Made by a program: the position numbers and the translations under genes
NCBI GenBank assembly: GCA_964636495.1
Contig: CAZWSL010000007.1
Span: forward strand, 62,001 to 126,000
From: Desulfobacula sp964636495
GTDB lineage: Bacteria; Desulfobacterota; Desulfobacteria; Desulfobacterales; Desulfobacteraceae
Direction of reading: 5' to 3'
Length of the DNA stretch: 64,000 nucleotides
Shown: in pieces, positions 28,745-35,971 of the stretch
Layout of the letters: every line of letters starts with the position of its first letter
Position numbering within the stretch: the stretch's first letter is position 1
Notes under the pieces: model-generated
The model's database searches: none
The model's input: only the letters and a program-made list of their open reading frames with translations
What the model was told of the DNA's origin: nothing

Positions 28745-30163
28745 TCAGCTTTCTCTGCCCTTAAAGCTCTCAGCAGTACTGATTTCTATATAGGATGCAC
28801 CCTGTCTCATTCCAAAACTGCCTGCCAGTACAATAATCAGATCATCGCCTTTGATCTGTTTTTCACTGATCAGTCTTACGATGGCATCTTTCAGGGGTTG
28901 TGAAGTGCTGACATCCATCTCGATAAAATCTGCAAAAACCCCAAAGGACATTGACAGCCGCCGCATGACTCTTTTACTGTAGACTTGGGCGAATATGGGC
29001 CTGTCACCTCTGTAAGCTGCCAGTGCCCTTATGGATCTGCCGGAAAAAGAGTCAGCAACTATGGCTTTGGTGCCAAGCCGTAATGCGGCTTTTACTGCTG
29101 CTTTTGCAAGATATGCTGTGATTTTGTTGTCCCGTGCATAAGGCACATCAATAAAACTGCTCCTCTTATCCTCGACCTCTTTGGCAATTTTGGCCATGGT
29201 TCTGACAGCCACTTCAGGATATTTCCCGTTTGCGGTTTCGCCGGAAAGCATAAGCGCATCTGCATGGTCCAGACAGGCATTGGCCACATCTGATACTTCT
29301 GCCCGCGTGGGTCTTGGCGATTCAATCATGGAATGAAGCATCTGGGTGGCCACAATTACCGGCCGTCTTTTTTCAATACAGGTCCTGATAATCTGTTTCT
29401 GGATCAATGGTATCTGTTCTGCAGGGATTTCAACAGCCAGATCCCCCCTTGCAATCATTACCCCATAGGCATGCTCAAGAATTTCATTCAGGTTTTGAAC
29501 CCCTTCTGAGTTTTCAATTTTTGCAATAACTTTTATGGAAGAGTTGGTCTTGTCCAATATTTTCTGGATGGCAATAACATCATCTTTGTTCCGCACAAAA
29601 GAGTGCGCAATAAAATCCAGATTATTGGCAGCAGCAAACTCAATAAATCCTTTATCCTTTTCACTCAGGGCCGGGAGTGTTACATGGACCGAAGGGATGT
29701 TGATACTTTTCCTGGCATTGATTATCCCGTCATTTTCAACATAACAGGTTAAAAACTCATCTGTTTTATCCATAACAGCCAGCGCTATATATCCGTCATC
29801 AATTAAGATAGAACTGCCCACAGGTATATCTTTTACAAACTGTTTATAAGAGACGCAGATAACATCATCTTTTGATTGTTCACCAGGTGCGCCTTTAATT
29901 TTTATGATATCCCTGTGCTTCACCACAAGGGGGGTATCAGTATCACAGGTTCTGATTTCAGGACCCTTGGTGTCCAGAAGAATACCGATTTTCTCAGACA
30001 CCTCTCTTGTATTCCGGATCACTTCAAGAGCATCCTCATGGGTCATATGAGCTGTATTCAATCGAACGACATTCATTCCTGCCCAATAGAGGCCCTTAAT
30101 AAAATCCGGAGAACAATTTAAATTGGAAATAGTGGCGATGATTTTTGTTTTCCTCAGCATCAT
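28745..30163 (-). CDS. pyk: Pyruvate kinase
   Basis: Cytoplasmic glycolytic enzyme of 472 residues converting phosphoenolpyruvate and ADP to pyruvate and ATP. Core motifs are present: LLDTKGPEIRT, KIENSEGVQNL (catalytic Lys and metal-binding Glu), MIARGDLAVEIP, and the long signature ending PTRAEVSDVANACLDHADAL then MLSGETANGKYP. The glutamate after DTKGP fits the potassium-dependent type. However, the loop usually reading RLNFSHG is RLNTAHM here, replacing a conserved serine that contacts potassium. The ATG at 30163 has GGAGGG seven bases upstream and is preferred to an in-frame TTG at 30169. The gene is followed upstream by an assembly gap, so its promoter may be missing. Confidence 0.93.
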   Translation of the reverse strand: MMLRKTKIIATISNLNCSPDFIKGLYWAGMNVVRLNTAHMTHEDALEVIRNTREVSEKIGILLDTKGPEIRTCDTDTPLVVKHRDIIKIKGAPGEQSKDDVICVSYKQFVKDIPVGSSILIDDGYIALAVMDKTDEFLTCYVENDGIINARKSINIPSVHVTLPALSEKDKGFIEFAAANNLDFIAHSFVRNKDDVIAIQKILDKTNSSIKVIAKIENSEGVQNLNEILEHAYGVMIARGDLAVEIPAEQIPLIQKQIIRTCIEKRRPVIVATQMLHSMIESPRPTRAEVSDVANACLDHADALMLSGETANGKYPEVAVRTMAKIAKEVEDKRSSFIDVPYARDNKITAYLAKAAVKAALRLGTKAIVADSFSGRSIRALAAYRGDRPIFAQVYSKRVMRRLSMSFGVFADFIEMDVSTSQPLKDAIVRLISEKQIKGDDLIIVLAGSFGMRQGASYIEISTAESFKGRES

Positions 30164-30193
30164 AAACAAACCCTCCTTTGCTTCAATTATTCA

Positions 30194-30293
30194 NNNNNNN
30201 NNNNNNNNNNNNNNNNNNNNNNNNNNNNNNNNNNNNNNNNNNNNNNNNNNNNNNNNNNNNNNNNNNNNNNNNNNNNNNNNNNNNNNNNNNNNN
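30194..30293. other. Assembly gap (100 N) between pyk and the ketosynthase gene
   Basis: No shared sequence at the two edges. The intergenic stretch 30164-30586 therefore has unknown true length and may lack promoter sequence for both divergent genes. Confidence 0.95.
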
Positions 30294-30329
30294 AAAAAAT
30301 GTAAAATGATGCACCATAACCATAACATA

Positions 30330-30349
30330 TTGCATGTGATAATATGCAA
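30330..30349. repeat. Spaced inverted repeat, possible operator
   Basis: TTGCAT and ATGCAA separated by eight bases, about 240 bases upstream of the first gene of the biosynthetic cluster. Dyad symmetry of this size suits a dimeric regulator site; no regulator gene is adjacent. The rest of the 30164-30586 interval shows no further clear element. Confidence 0.35.
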
Positions 30350-30586
30350 CACCTCTCATAACCCCTGTTTCATCAACATTAGCCTCTTTTTTAACTCTGC
30401 AGTGTACTAATAATGCACATATTTATATGCAATCTGCTCTGGTTTTGATTTCCCCATGATCATCAAAACTGGATCCAGGAATCTGGCCTGTCCTGCATTC
30501 ATAAATTAAAAGATTCAATGACGAATAACTGGTATGTATTTTGCCACTGTAATCATTAATATTGTTAATTAAATTGGGATTATATC

Positions 30587-31801
30587 ATGCAGGTTGTCGT
30601 AACTGGTATGGGTATTGTATCACCGATTGGGAACAGTATTGAGACCTTCTGGCAAGCTTTGATATCTGGCTGTTCAGGTGTAAGTTTACTCCAAAATTGT
30701 ATTCTTGATGACTTCAAGTGCAAATTTGCAGGGCAGATTCATGATTTTAATGCTGAATCATTTATGAGCAGGAGATTGTCCCGCAGAATTGATCGCTTCT
30801 GTCAGCTTGCAGTAGCTGCTGCCCTGCAGGCCTGGTATAACGCTACCCCATCCGGTAAAACGAATTTTAAATCAGATGTCGGTGTTATTTTCGGTACAGG
30901 CATAGGAGGAATCTCAAGCTGGGACAATCCTTCAAGCCTGGACTGTGAAGCGGAAATGAACGGTTTTACCATACCGCGTATTATGAATAATGCAGCTGCT
31001 TCTCAAATTGCCATTATCCTGAATCTTCAAGGTATTAATTTAACGGTTAACACTGCCTGTTCTTCAGGTGCCAATGCCATTGGCATGGCATATCAACAGA
31101 TAAAATCCGGAAATTCAGACTGCATCATATGTGGCGGTACGGAAGCACCTATCACACCCAAAATATTGAAAGCATGGAGGATTTTAAGGGTGCTTTCAAA
31201 AGAGAACAGCAGGAAAGCAGTCAAACCTTTTGACAAAAACAGAACTGGATTTGTTCTTGCCGAAGGGGCTGCTGCTCTGATTCTTGAGTCACTTGATTCG
31301 GCAGTTAAGAACAAAAGAGAGATCTATGCACAGATTATTGGTCTTGGTTCAAATTGTGATGCCCATCACCTGACATCACCTCTGCAGAAGGGACAGGCAA
31401 ATGCCATGAAACTTGCACTTAAAGATGCCGGTGTCAAACCGGATGATATTGACTATATAAATGCCCACGGCACTGCCACAATATTAAATGATAAAATAGA
31501 AACAGAGGCTATCAAAGATGTCTTTGGTCATTATGCATACAACATACCTGTAAGTTCGACAAAATCCATGACAGGGCATGCCATGGGGGCATCATCTGCC
31601 ATGGAGATAGTGGCAACAATTTTAAGTGTGAAAAACAATAGAATTCATCCAACCCTGAATCTAAAAAATCCAGACCCGGAATGTGACCTGGATTATGTTC
31701 CTGATAAATCAAGAGAGATAATAATAAACCATGCCTTAAGCAACTCCTTTGGATTTGGTGGCAGCAACACAAGTATTGTGGTGAAAAAATGGAAAATATA
31801 G
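30587..31801 (+). CDS. FabF-like beta-ketoacyl-ACP synthase, first gene of the RiPP-like cluster
   Basis: Condensing enzyme of 404 residues, full length for KAS II. The catalytic triad is intact: Cys in NTACSSGANA (about 154), His in NAHGTAT (about 295) and His in SMTGHAMGASSAME (about 333). It extends an acyl chain on ACP using malonyl-ACP. It is not in a fatty-acid gene cluster: the stop overlaps the ACP gene by 13 bases, and two GNAT genes and a radical SAM maturase follow. A dedicated ketosynthase beside a single ACP suggests production of a special acyl group for transfer rather than bulk lipid synthesis; that is inference. Confidence 0.92.
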   Translation: MQVVVTGMGIVSPIGNSIETFWQALISGCSGVSLLQNCILDDFKCKFAGQIHDFNAESFMSRRLSRRIDRFCQLAVAAALQAWYNATPSGKTNFKSDVGVIFGTGIGGISSWDNPSSLDCEAEMNGFTIPRIMNNAAASQIAIILNLQGINLTVNTACSSGANAIGMAYQQIKSGNSDCIICGGTEAPITPKILKAWRILRVLSKENSRKAVKPFDKNRTGFVLAEGAAALILESLDSAVKNKREIYAQIIGLGSNCDAHHLTSPLQKGQANAMKLALKDAGVKPDDIDYINAHGTATILNDKIETEAIKDVFGHYAYNIPVSSTKSMTGHAMGASSAMEIVATILSVKNNRIHPTLNLKNPDPECDLDYVPDKSREIIINHALSNSFGFGGSNTSIVVKKWKI

Positions 31802-32043
31802 AGAAACATATAATCAGACTGATTGAAAAAGAGCTTGATCTTGAGCCTGGGCTGATAAAAAAAGATACGTTGATCATGGATGATCTGGGTGCAGATTCAC
31901 TTGATGTTATCAACATTGCCCTGGCAATTGAAAACAGTTTCAATATAGAGATTGATGATAATATCCTTTCTGAATTCAATACAGTTGAAAGTATTGTTCT
32001 TGCTCTCACAATGACTGCTGATCAGAAAACAATTCATAATTAA
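31789..32043 (+). CDS. Acyl carrier protein dedicated to the cluster
   Basis: Acidic helical protein of 84 residues with the phosphopantetheine attachment site DDLGADSLDVINIALAIE (Ser about 38) and normal ACP length. It overlaps the ketosynthase gene by 13 bases, indicating coupled translation. In this setting it probably holds the acyl chain made or loaded by the ketosynthase for delivery to one of the two GNAT proteins encoded next. Confidence 0.92.
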   Translation: MENIEKHIIRLIEKELDLEPGLIKKDTLIMDDLGADSLDVINIALAIENSFNIEIDDNILSEFNTVESIVLALTMTADQKTIHN

Positions 32044-32054
32044 AGGGAAATCTG

Positions 32055-32564
32055 ATGTTGACTACAGATCAAATGAGATTGAGACGAATTGAAAAAGCTG
32101 ATTTATGGCATTTGTGGGAGTGGCATGAGCAAGATGAATTATATCTATTTCACTCAGTCAGACCGTTTTCAACATGGGACTGGATCTATAATAATTTTGA
32201 AAACTGTTTTTCCGGGAAAGGAGATTTTATCATTGAAAATTCTGACGGAACGGTTTCCGGGATCTGTTCATACGGTAACATTATCTGGAAAAATCGTTCA
32301 TGTACCATATCATTCAAAATGGTCAGAAAATATTACAGATTCTCCTGTTCAGTTGAAGCTGTTCAAATCTTAACATCATTTATTTTCAATGAGCTGAATC
32401 TTATTAAAATTGATTCCTATGTTGAGCAGGATTGCCCTTTAAAGATTCAAATATTAAAGAAAACCGGTTTTCATCATGAAGGCCTTTTGAGAGAGCATCT
32501 TTTTAAAAAAAATCATTATCTGGATGTGCATATTTTTTCACTTTTCACCAAAGGACATCAATAA
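32055..32564 (+). CDS. GNAT-family N-acyltransferase (first of two)
   Basis: Protein of 169 residues of the RimJ/RimL-like GNAT fold: RLRRIEKADLWHLWEWHEQD at the start, the substrate-binding strand region SCTISFKMVRKYYRFSCSVE and a C-terminal FHHEGLLREHLFKK motif typical of the fold. The canonical acyl-CoA loop (Q/RxxGxG/A) is not evident, which would fit an enzyme using ACP or one that has diverged. The ATG follows AAGGGAAATC. It lies 11 bases after the ACP gene and its stop abuts the start of the second GNAT gene. Confidence 0.82.
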   Translation: MLTTDQMRLRRIEKADLWHLWEWHEQDELYLFHSVRPFSTWDWIYNNFENCFSGKGDFIIENSDGTVSGICSYGNIIWKNRSCTISFKMVRKYYRFSCSVEAVQILTSFIFNELNLIKIDSYVEQDCPLKIQILKKTGFHHEGLLREHLFKKNHYLDVHIFSLFTKGHQ

Positions 32565-33152
32565 ATGATCACTGGAAGAGTTGTCAATTTAAGACTGATT
32601 AAGATGTCAGACCTGCCGGAAATCATTGAATGGTGCCATGATGGAGAATTAATGAAATACTATGATGAACTCCCTGTTAACTCACCTCGAGATATAGAAC
32701 TATTACTTTTAAACAGTGTCACAACTGATGACAGAATTGATTTCATTATTGAAACTAAAAACAGAGAATCAATAGGTCGGGTTTATTTGAAAAAAATTAA
32801 CTTTTTAAACCGGAATCTTGAAATCCATACTATGATTGGACAAAAGTGCAGGAGAAATCTTGTTTTTGGAGCAGAAGCTTCATTTTTAATGCTGTTATTC
32901 TCTTTTCATACACTTGGAATGCACAAGGTTTATGGCCGGGTCATGAGTTATGCCCGGGAAATCATAAAACTGCTGAAAGAGATGGGTTTTAAGCAGGAAG
33001 CCGTCAGGCAGAAACTATGTTTTCAACAGGGAGAGTATCTTGATGTTTTGATTTTTGGTCTTCTGGCAAGGGAGTTTGAACAATTTTTAAATTCACCAAA
33101 GGGTCAGAAATATTACACTGCCTCCCGAAACAATCATGAAGAGCAGGCATAA
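32565..33152 (+). CDS. GNAT-family N-acyltransferase (second of two)
   Basis: Protein of 195 residues, paralogous in layout to the preceding gene and starting at the base after its stop. Visible GNAT features are VNLRLIKMSDLPEIIEWCHD at the N-terminus, IGRVYLKKINFLNRNLEIHT in the core, and HKVYGRVMSYAREIIKLLKE then GFKQEAVRQKLCFQQGEYLD at the C-terminus, where the aligned acceptor-side elements fall. Two tandem GNATs following an ACP are unusual; one may acylate a precursor peptide and the other may partner it or act at a different site. No CoA-loop consensus is obvious. Confidence 0.82.
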   Translation: MITGRVVNLRLIKMSDLPEIIEWCHDGELMKYYDELPVNSPRDIELLLLNSVTTDDRIDFIIETKNRESIGRVYLKKINFLNRNLEIHTMIGQKCRRNLVFGAEASFLMLLFSFHTLGMHKVYGRVMSYAREIIKLLKEMGFKQEAVRQKLCFQQGEYLDVLIFGLLAREFEQFLNSPKGQKYYTASRNNHEEQA

Positions 33153-33220
33153 ATATATGAAACACATGTTGTTAAATAGAGATCGGTCGTCCAGCACTCA
33201 TATTTTGAATCAACAGCTGA

Positions 33221-33320
33221 NNNNNNNNNNNNNNNNNNNNNNNNNNNNNNNNNNNNNNNNNNNNNNNNNNNNNNNNNNNNNNNNNNNNNNNNNNNNNNNN
33301 NNNNNNNNNNNNNNNNNNNN
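33221..33320. other. Assembly gap (100 N) hiding the start of the maturase gene
   Basis: The edges share no sequence. An open frame from 33136 or ATG 33157 (MKHMLLNRDRSSSTHILNQQ) enters the gap and may be the true N-terminus of the maturase, because the gap length is not real and frames cannot be compared across it. Confidence 0.9.
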
Positions 33321-35291
33321 TTTAATTTTTTGAGTAGTAAATTGAAATTTTTTTCATCTCATAAAGTAGTAATCTATATCTGCAGCAATAGAAAAGAATT
33401 TCAGAATTTCTGGGGGGATTCCACTTCACCTGACTGGGCAGATGCATTTGTTTTCAGCAGCAGCCTGATAGTTGTAAGCCGGCAGAGAGTAAATCAGACC
33501 AGTTTGAAAAGAGAGGAACCTTTTCAAGGCATGGCCCATGAACTGGCACATGTTTTTCTGGGCCAACTGAAGTGTACGCTTCCCACGTGGCTTGAAGAGG
33601 GATTGTGTGAATATCTAAGTCAATCGCAGAATGGTGAAGTTTCACTTGAAAAATGCCATCATAAAAAGATCTATGGTTTTAAAGAGCTGGAGTTGTTTGC
33701 AGATCCAAGTCTGCTTGAACTTGATTCCTCGCCGGTAGGAAAAAATATCTGTTATCAGCAGTCTCATAGTTTTGTAGCCCAACTTATGAATTTGAAGGGC
33801 AGGCAGAGGTTTATCGATTGCATTATATCAATGGATATTTCAGATTTTTTCAGATCCAGATTTAAAACAGATTATGGCGTTTCAATTGAGCGTATACAAA
33901 GCAAGTGGCAAAAAACTGTTTCTCAAAAACACCTTTTAAAGTTAAAAATCTCAAAAAATCTTCGCATCATCCAGGGTTCAAAAAATGTGCTGCTGTATAA
34001 CTCTTTTTTTGGAGGCAGCCTCAAAGCATCAAAAAAGATTCTTACGCTTCTTGACTGTTTCCGGAACAGGGTGACATTAGATGAAATCACTCAAAAATTT
34101 GATATTAAAGAGTTTGATTCCATTATAATAAGTTTGTTTGAAAAAAAATTGATTGTTTTTGATAATAACCTTGAAAATAACAGAATTTATCGAAAATTTG
34201 ACAGAGAATCCATCAAAGACGGGCTTCTGATAAACAAAATCCGCCTGAATATCTCAAACGCCTGCAATATGGCATGCAGATACTGCTATATTGATCCTGA
34301 AAACAGCGGGCATATGAGCTGGCAGACTGCCAAAAAAGCATTAACCCTGTTTTTTGATCTGCAGAAAAAATACAGAAAAAAAGAGTCGCAGATTCGATTT
34401 TTCGGTGGTGAACCTCTCCTCAACTGGGATGTCATGGAGAAGGTCTTTGGATATGTCAATGAGATAAGAGATGATATAAAAGTTGAATATATTCTCAATA
34501 CGAACGGTACGATAATCACAGAACAGATTGCCGGAGTTCTTGCTTCAAATAACGTAAACTTATCCATAAGTCTGGATGGATTATCTGAAATCCATGATAC
34601 GTTCAGACCGTTTAAATCCGGGGAAGGGTCATTTTCCAAAATAGATAAGAATGTAGATCTTCTGATCAATTTTGATTGCAAGATTGCTTTGTCCGCCACC
34701 ATCGGGGATCATAATTACAACAGGCTGGATAACCTGATTGCCTATGTTGCTCACAAAAACAGCAGGTTTAACTGTGCCATATCTTTATATCTTCAGAACA
34801 TGTGCATGGAGTCAAAACAAGGGCTTGATACGGTTCCTGCTGTTAAAAAAGTTACTGCAGTCAGGAACAGTATTTTATATGCACTTAAAAAGAGAGTGGA
34901 TGTCGGTTTTGGAATGATCATGTTTCCTTTCAATGCTCTGGTGGATCTTAAACCAGGGGGTGTCTATTGTAATACTGCTGCAGGTGAGGAGATATGTATT
35001 GATCCTGAAGGAGATATTTATCCCTGCGGTACGCTGAAGATAAAACTGGGTAATATTGAGACATTCAACAATATTTTTCAAACAGCAGAATATCTGGATC
35101 TTATAAAAAGAGTTACCGGAAGCGTCTCACAATGCAGGGGTTGTGATATTGAAGCTTTTTGTGCTGGAGGATGCGTTGCAGATGCTTATCAAGATAAAAA
35201 TATTTTTCTGCCGGCAAAAAACTGCAAATGTGAACGGCATTTCTTTAAGTCAATGGTGAAAGCGTATTTAAACGGAACGTATTTATATTGA
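33321..35291 (+). CDS. Zinc-peptidase / radical SAM-SPASM fusion, probable peptide maturase (5' end in gap)
   Basis: At least 656 residues. Numbered from the codon at 33330, three parts are seen. (1) About 1-200 is a gluzincin-type peptidase domain with MAHELAHVF (HExxH at 70-74) and PTWLEEGLCEYL, the usual third-ligand motif. (2) About 205-290 is a small winged-helix-like region (LLYNSFFGGSLKASKKILTL) resembling PqqD-type peptide-recognition elements. (3) About 300-653 is a radical SAM domain with CNMACRYC (C312, C316, C319), the GGEP motif near 359, and a SPASM extension (C547, C556, C566, C602, C605, C611, C615, C632, C634) for two extra iron-sulfur clusters. SPASM maturases install thioether or C-C crosslinks in ribosomal peptides. 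The candidate precursor gene follows 132 bases later. The peptidase fusion is uncommon and could remove a leader. Confidence 0.88.
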   Translation, partial: FNFLSSKLKFFSSHKVVIYICSNRKEFQNFWGDSTSPDWADAFVFSSSLIVVSRQRVNQTSLKREEPFQGMAHELAHVFLGQLKCTLPTWLEEGLCEYLSQSQNGEVSLEKCHHKKIYGFKELELFADPSLLELDSSPVGKNICYQQSHSFVAQLMNLKGRQRFIDCIISMDISDFFRSRFKTDYGVSIERIQSKWQKTVSQKHLLKLKISKNLRIIQGSKNVLLYNSFFGGSLKASKKILTLLDCFRNRVTLDEITQKFDIKEFDSIIISLFEKKLIVFDNNLENNRIYRKFDRESIKDGLLINKIRLNISNACNMACRYCYIDPENSGHMSWQTAKKALTLFFDLQKKYRKKESQIRFFGGEPLLNWDVMEKVFGYVNEIRDDIKVEYILNTNGTIITEQIAGVLASNNVNLSISLDGLSEIHDTFRPFKSGEGSFSKIDKNVDLLINFDCKIALSATIGDHNYNRLDNLIAYVAHKNSRFNCAISLYLQNMCMESKQGLDTVPAVKKVTAVRNSILYALKKRVDVGFGMIMFPFNALVDLKPGGVYCNTAAGEEICIDPEGDIYPCGTLKIKLGNIETFNNIFQTAEYLDLIKRVTGSVSQCRGCDIEAFCAGGCVADAYQDKNIFLPAKNCKCERHFFKSMVKAYLNGTYLY

Positions 35292-35355
35292 TATTTTAAC
35301 GAGTTGAATAATTGTCAATATAGATGCAGATCAAAGTAAAGAGGGGGTGATTCCA

Positions 35356-35400
35356 ATGATTTATCTTAAAGCTGCATCAGTTATAGACAGTCACAGATAA
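35356..35400 (+). CDS. Possible 14-codon leader ORF
   Basis: ATG with a very strong Shine-Dalgarno (GAGGGGGTG, six bases upstream) encoding MIYLKAASVIDSHR. It lies between the maturase and the Gly-rich gene. Such a strong site on so short a frame could mean a tiny peptide or a translational control element. No homology can be judged at this length. Confidence 0.35.
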   Translation: MIYLKAASVIDSHR

Positions 35401-35423
35401 TTATTCAACAGAAAGGACAAATT

Positions 35424-35795
35424 ATGAAAGAGAAATTAAATATTAAAATTGAAGAGGTGAAGATTGATGAAAACCTGAAATTAAATGGTATGTATGGTCC
35501 CTGTGGTGGTGCATGCGGGGGAGGAGACTCGGGAGGCGCAAATGCTTCCGGCGGTGGTCATTCAGGAAATAATGCTGTTGCGGCTGCTGCAGTGACTGGA
35601 GCTGTTGCAGGAGCTCAGAGCAGCGGTTTGGGAGGAGCTATTATCGCTGGTGCAATTGGTGCATCAGCATCGTGTATAGCGTGTCATGGGGGATTGAATG
35701 GGGGGCTTGGTGGAGGAAATAACGGCGAGACAGGGATAGGGAATACTACTGGAGGTGTCGGTGGAGACGGAGGAGGAGGACTTAATGGGCCTTGA
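35424..35795 (+). CDS. Gly/Ala-rich candidate RiPP precursor
   Basis: Protein of 123 residues with clear leader/core partition. Residues 1-23 are charged and helical (MKEKLNIKIEEVKIDENLKL). From 24 on the chain is dominated by Gly, Ala, Asn and Ser. Cys occur only in two pairs: C27/C31 in GPCGGACGG and C84/C87 in ASCIACHGG. Between them, residues 51-82 form an Ala/Val/Ile-rich stretch with small-residue spacing (VTGAVAGAQ, LGGAIIAGAIG), like the glycine-zipper helices of class II bacteriocins. The C-terminus is a Gly-rich tail ending LNGP. The ATG follows AGAAAGGAC. Position directly after the radical SAM maturase and before protease and exporter genes supports the precursor assignment. The tandem-Gly composition recalls GRRM-type Gly-rich precursors, but the sequence is distinct. 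Confidence 0.75.
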   Translation: MKEKLNIKIEEVKIDENLKLNGMYGPCGGACGGGDSGGANASGGGHSGNNAVAAAAVTGAVAGAQSSGLGGAIIAGAIGASASCIACHGGLNGGLGGGNNGETGIGNTTGGVGGDGGGGLNGP

Positions 35796-35880
35796 TATCC
35801 TGCAAAAGTATAATATTAGAATACTGAGCAGAGATATAAAAAATAAACCTTATTATAAAAATTTCTACAAACCGAAATGA
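35785..35880 (+). CDS. Possible 31-residue basic peptide ORF overlapping the precursor end
   Basis: ATG at 35785 in a different frame, inside the last codons of the Gly-rich gene, encodes MGLDILQKYNIRILSRDIKN followed by KPYYKNFYKPK. The Gly codons GGAGGAGGA upstream double as a Shine-Dalgarno with suitable spacing. The product would be strongly basic and aromatic at its C-terminus. It could be an immunity or accessory peptide, or a chance frame. Confidence 0.3.
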   Translation: MGLDILQKYNIRILSRDIKNKPYYKNFYKPK

Positions 35881-35971
35881 TAAATATCGTACTGCTGCAA
35901 TTTTTATATGAATATAATTTACTATTACAGGTTGAGCCTGATTATAAACTAGAAGAGATCATATTAACAAT

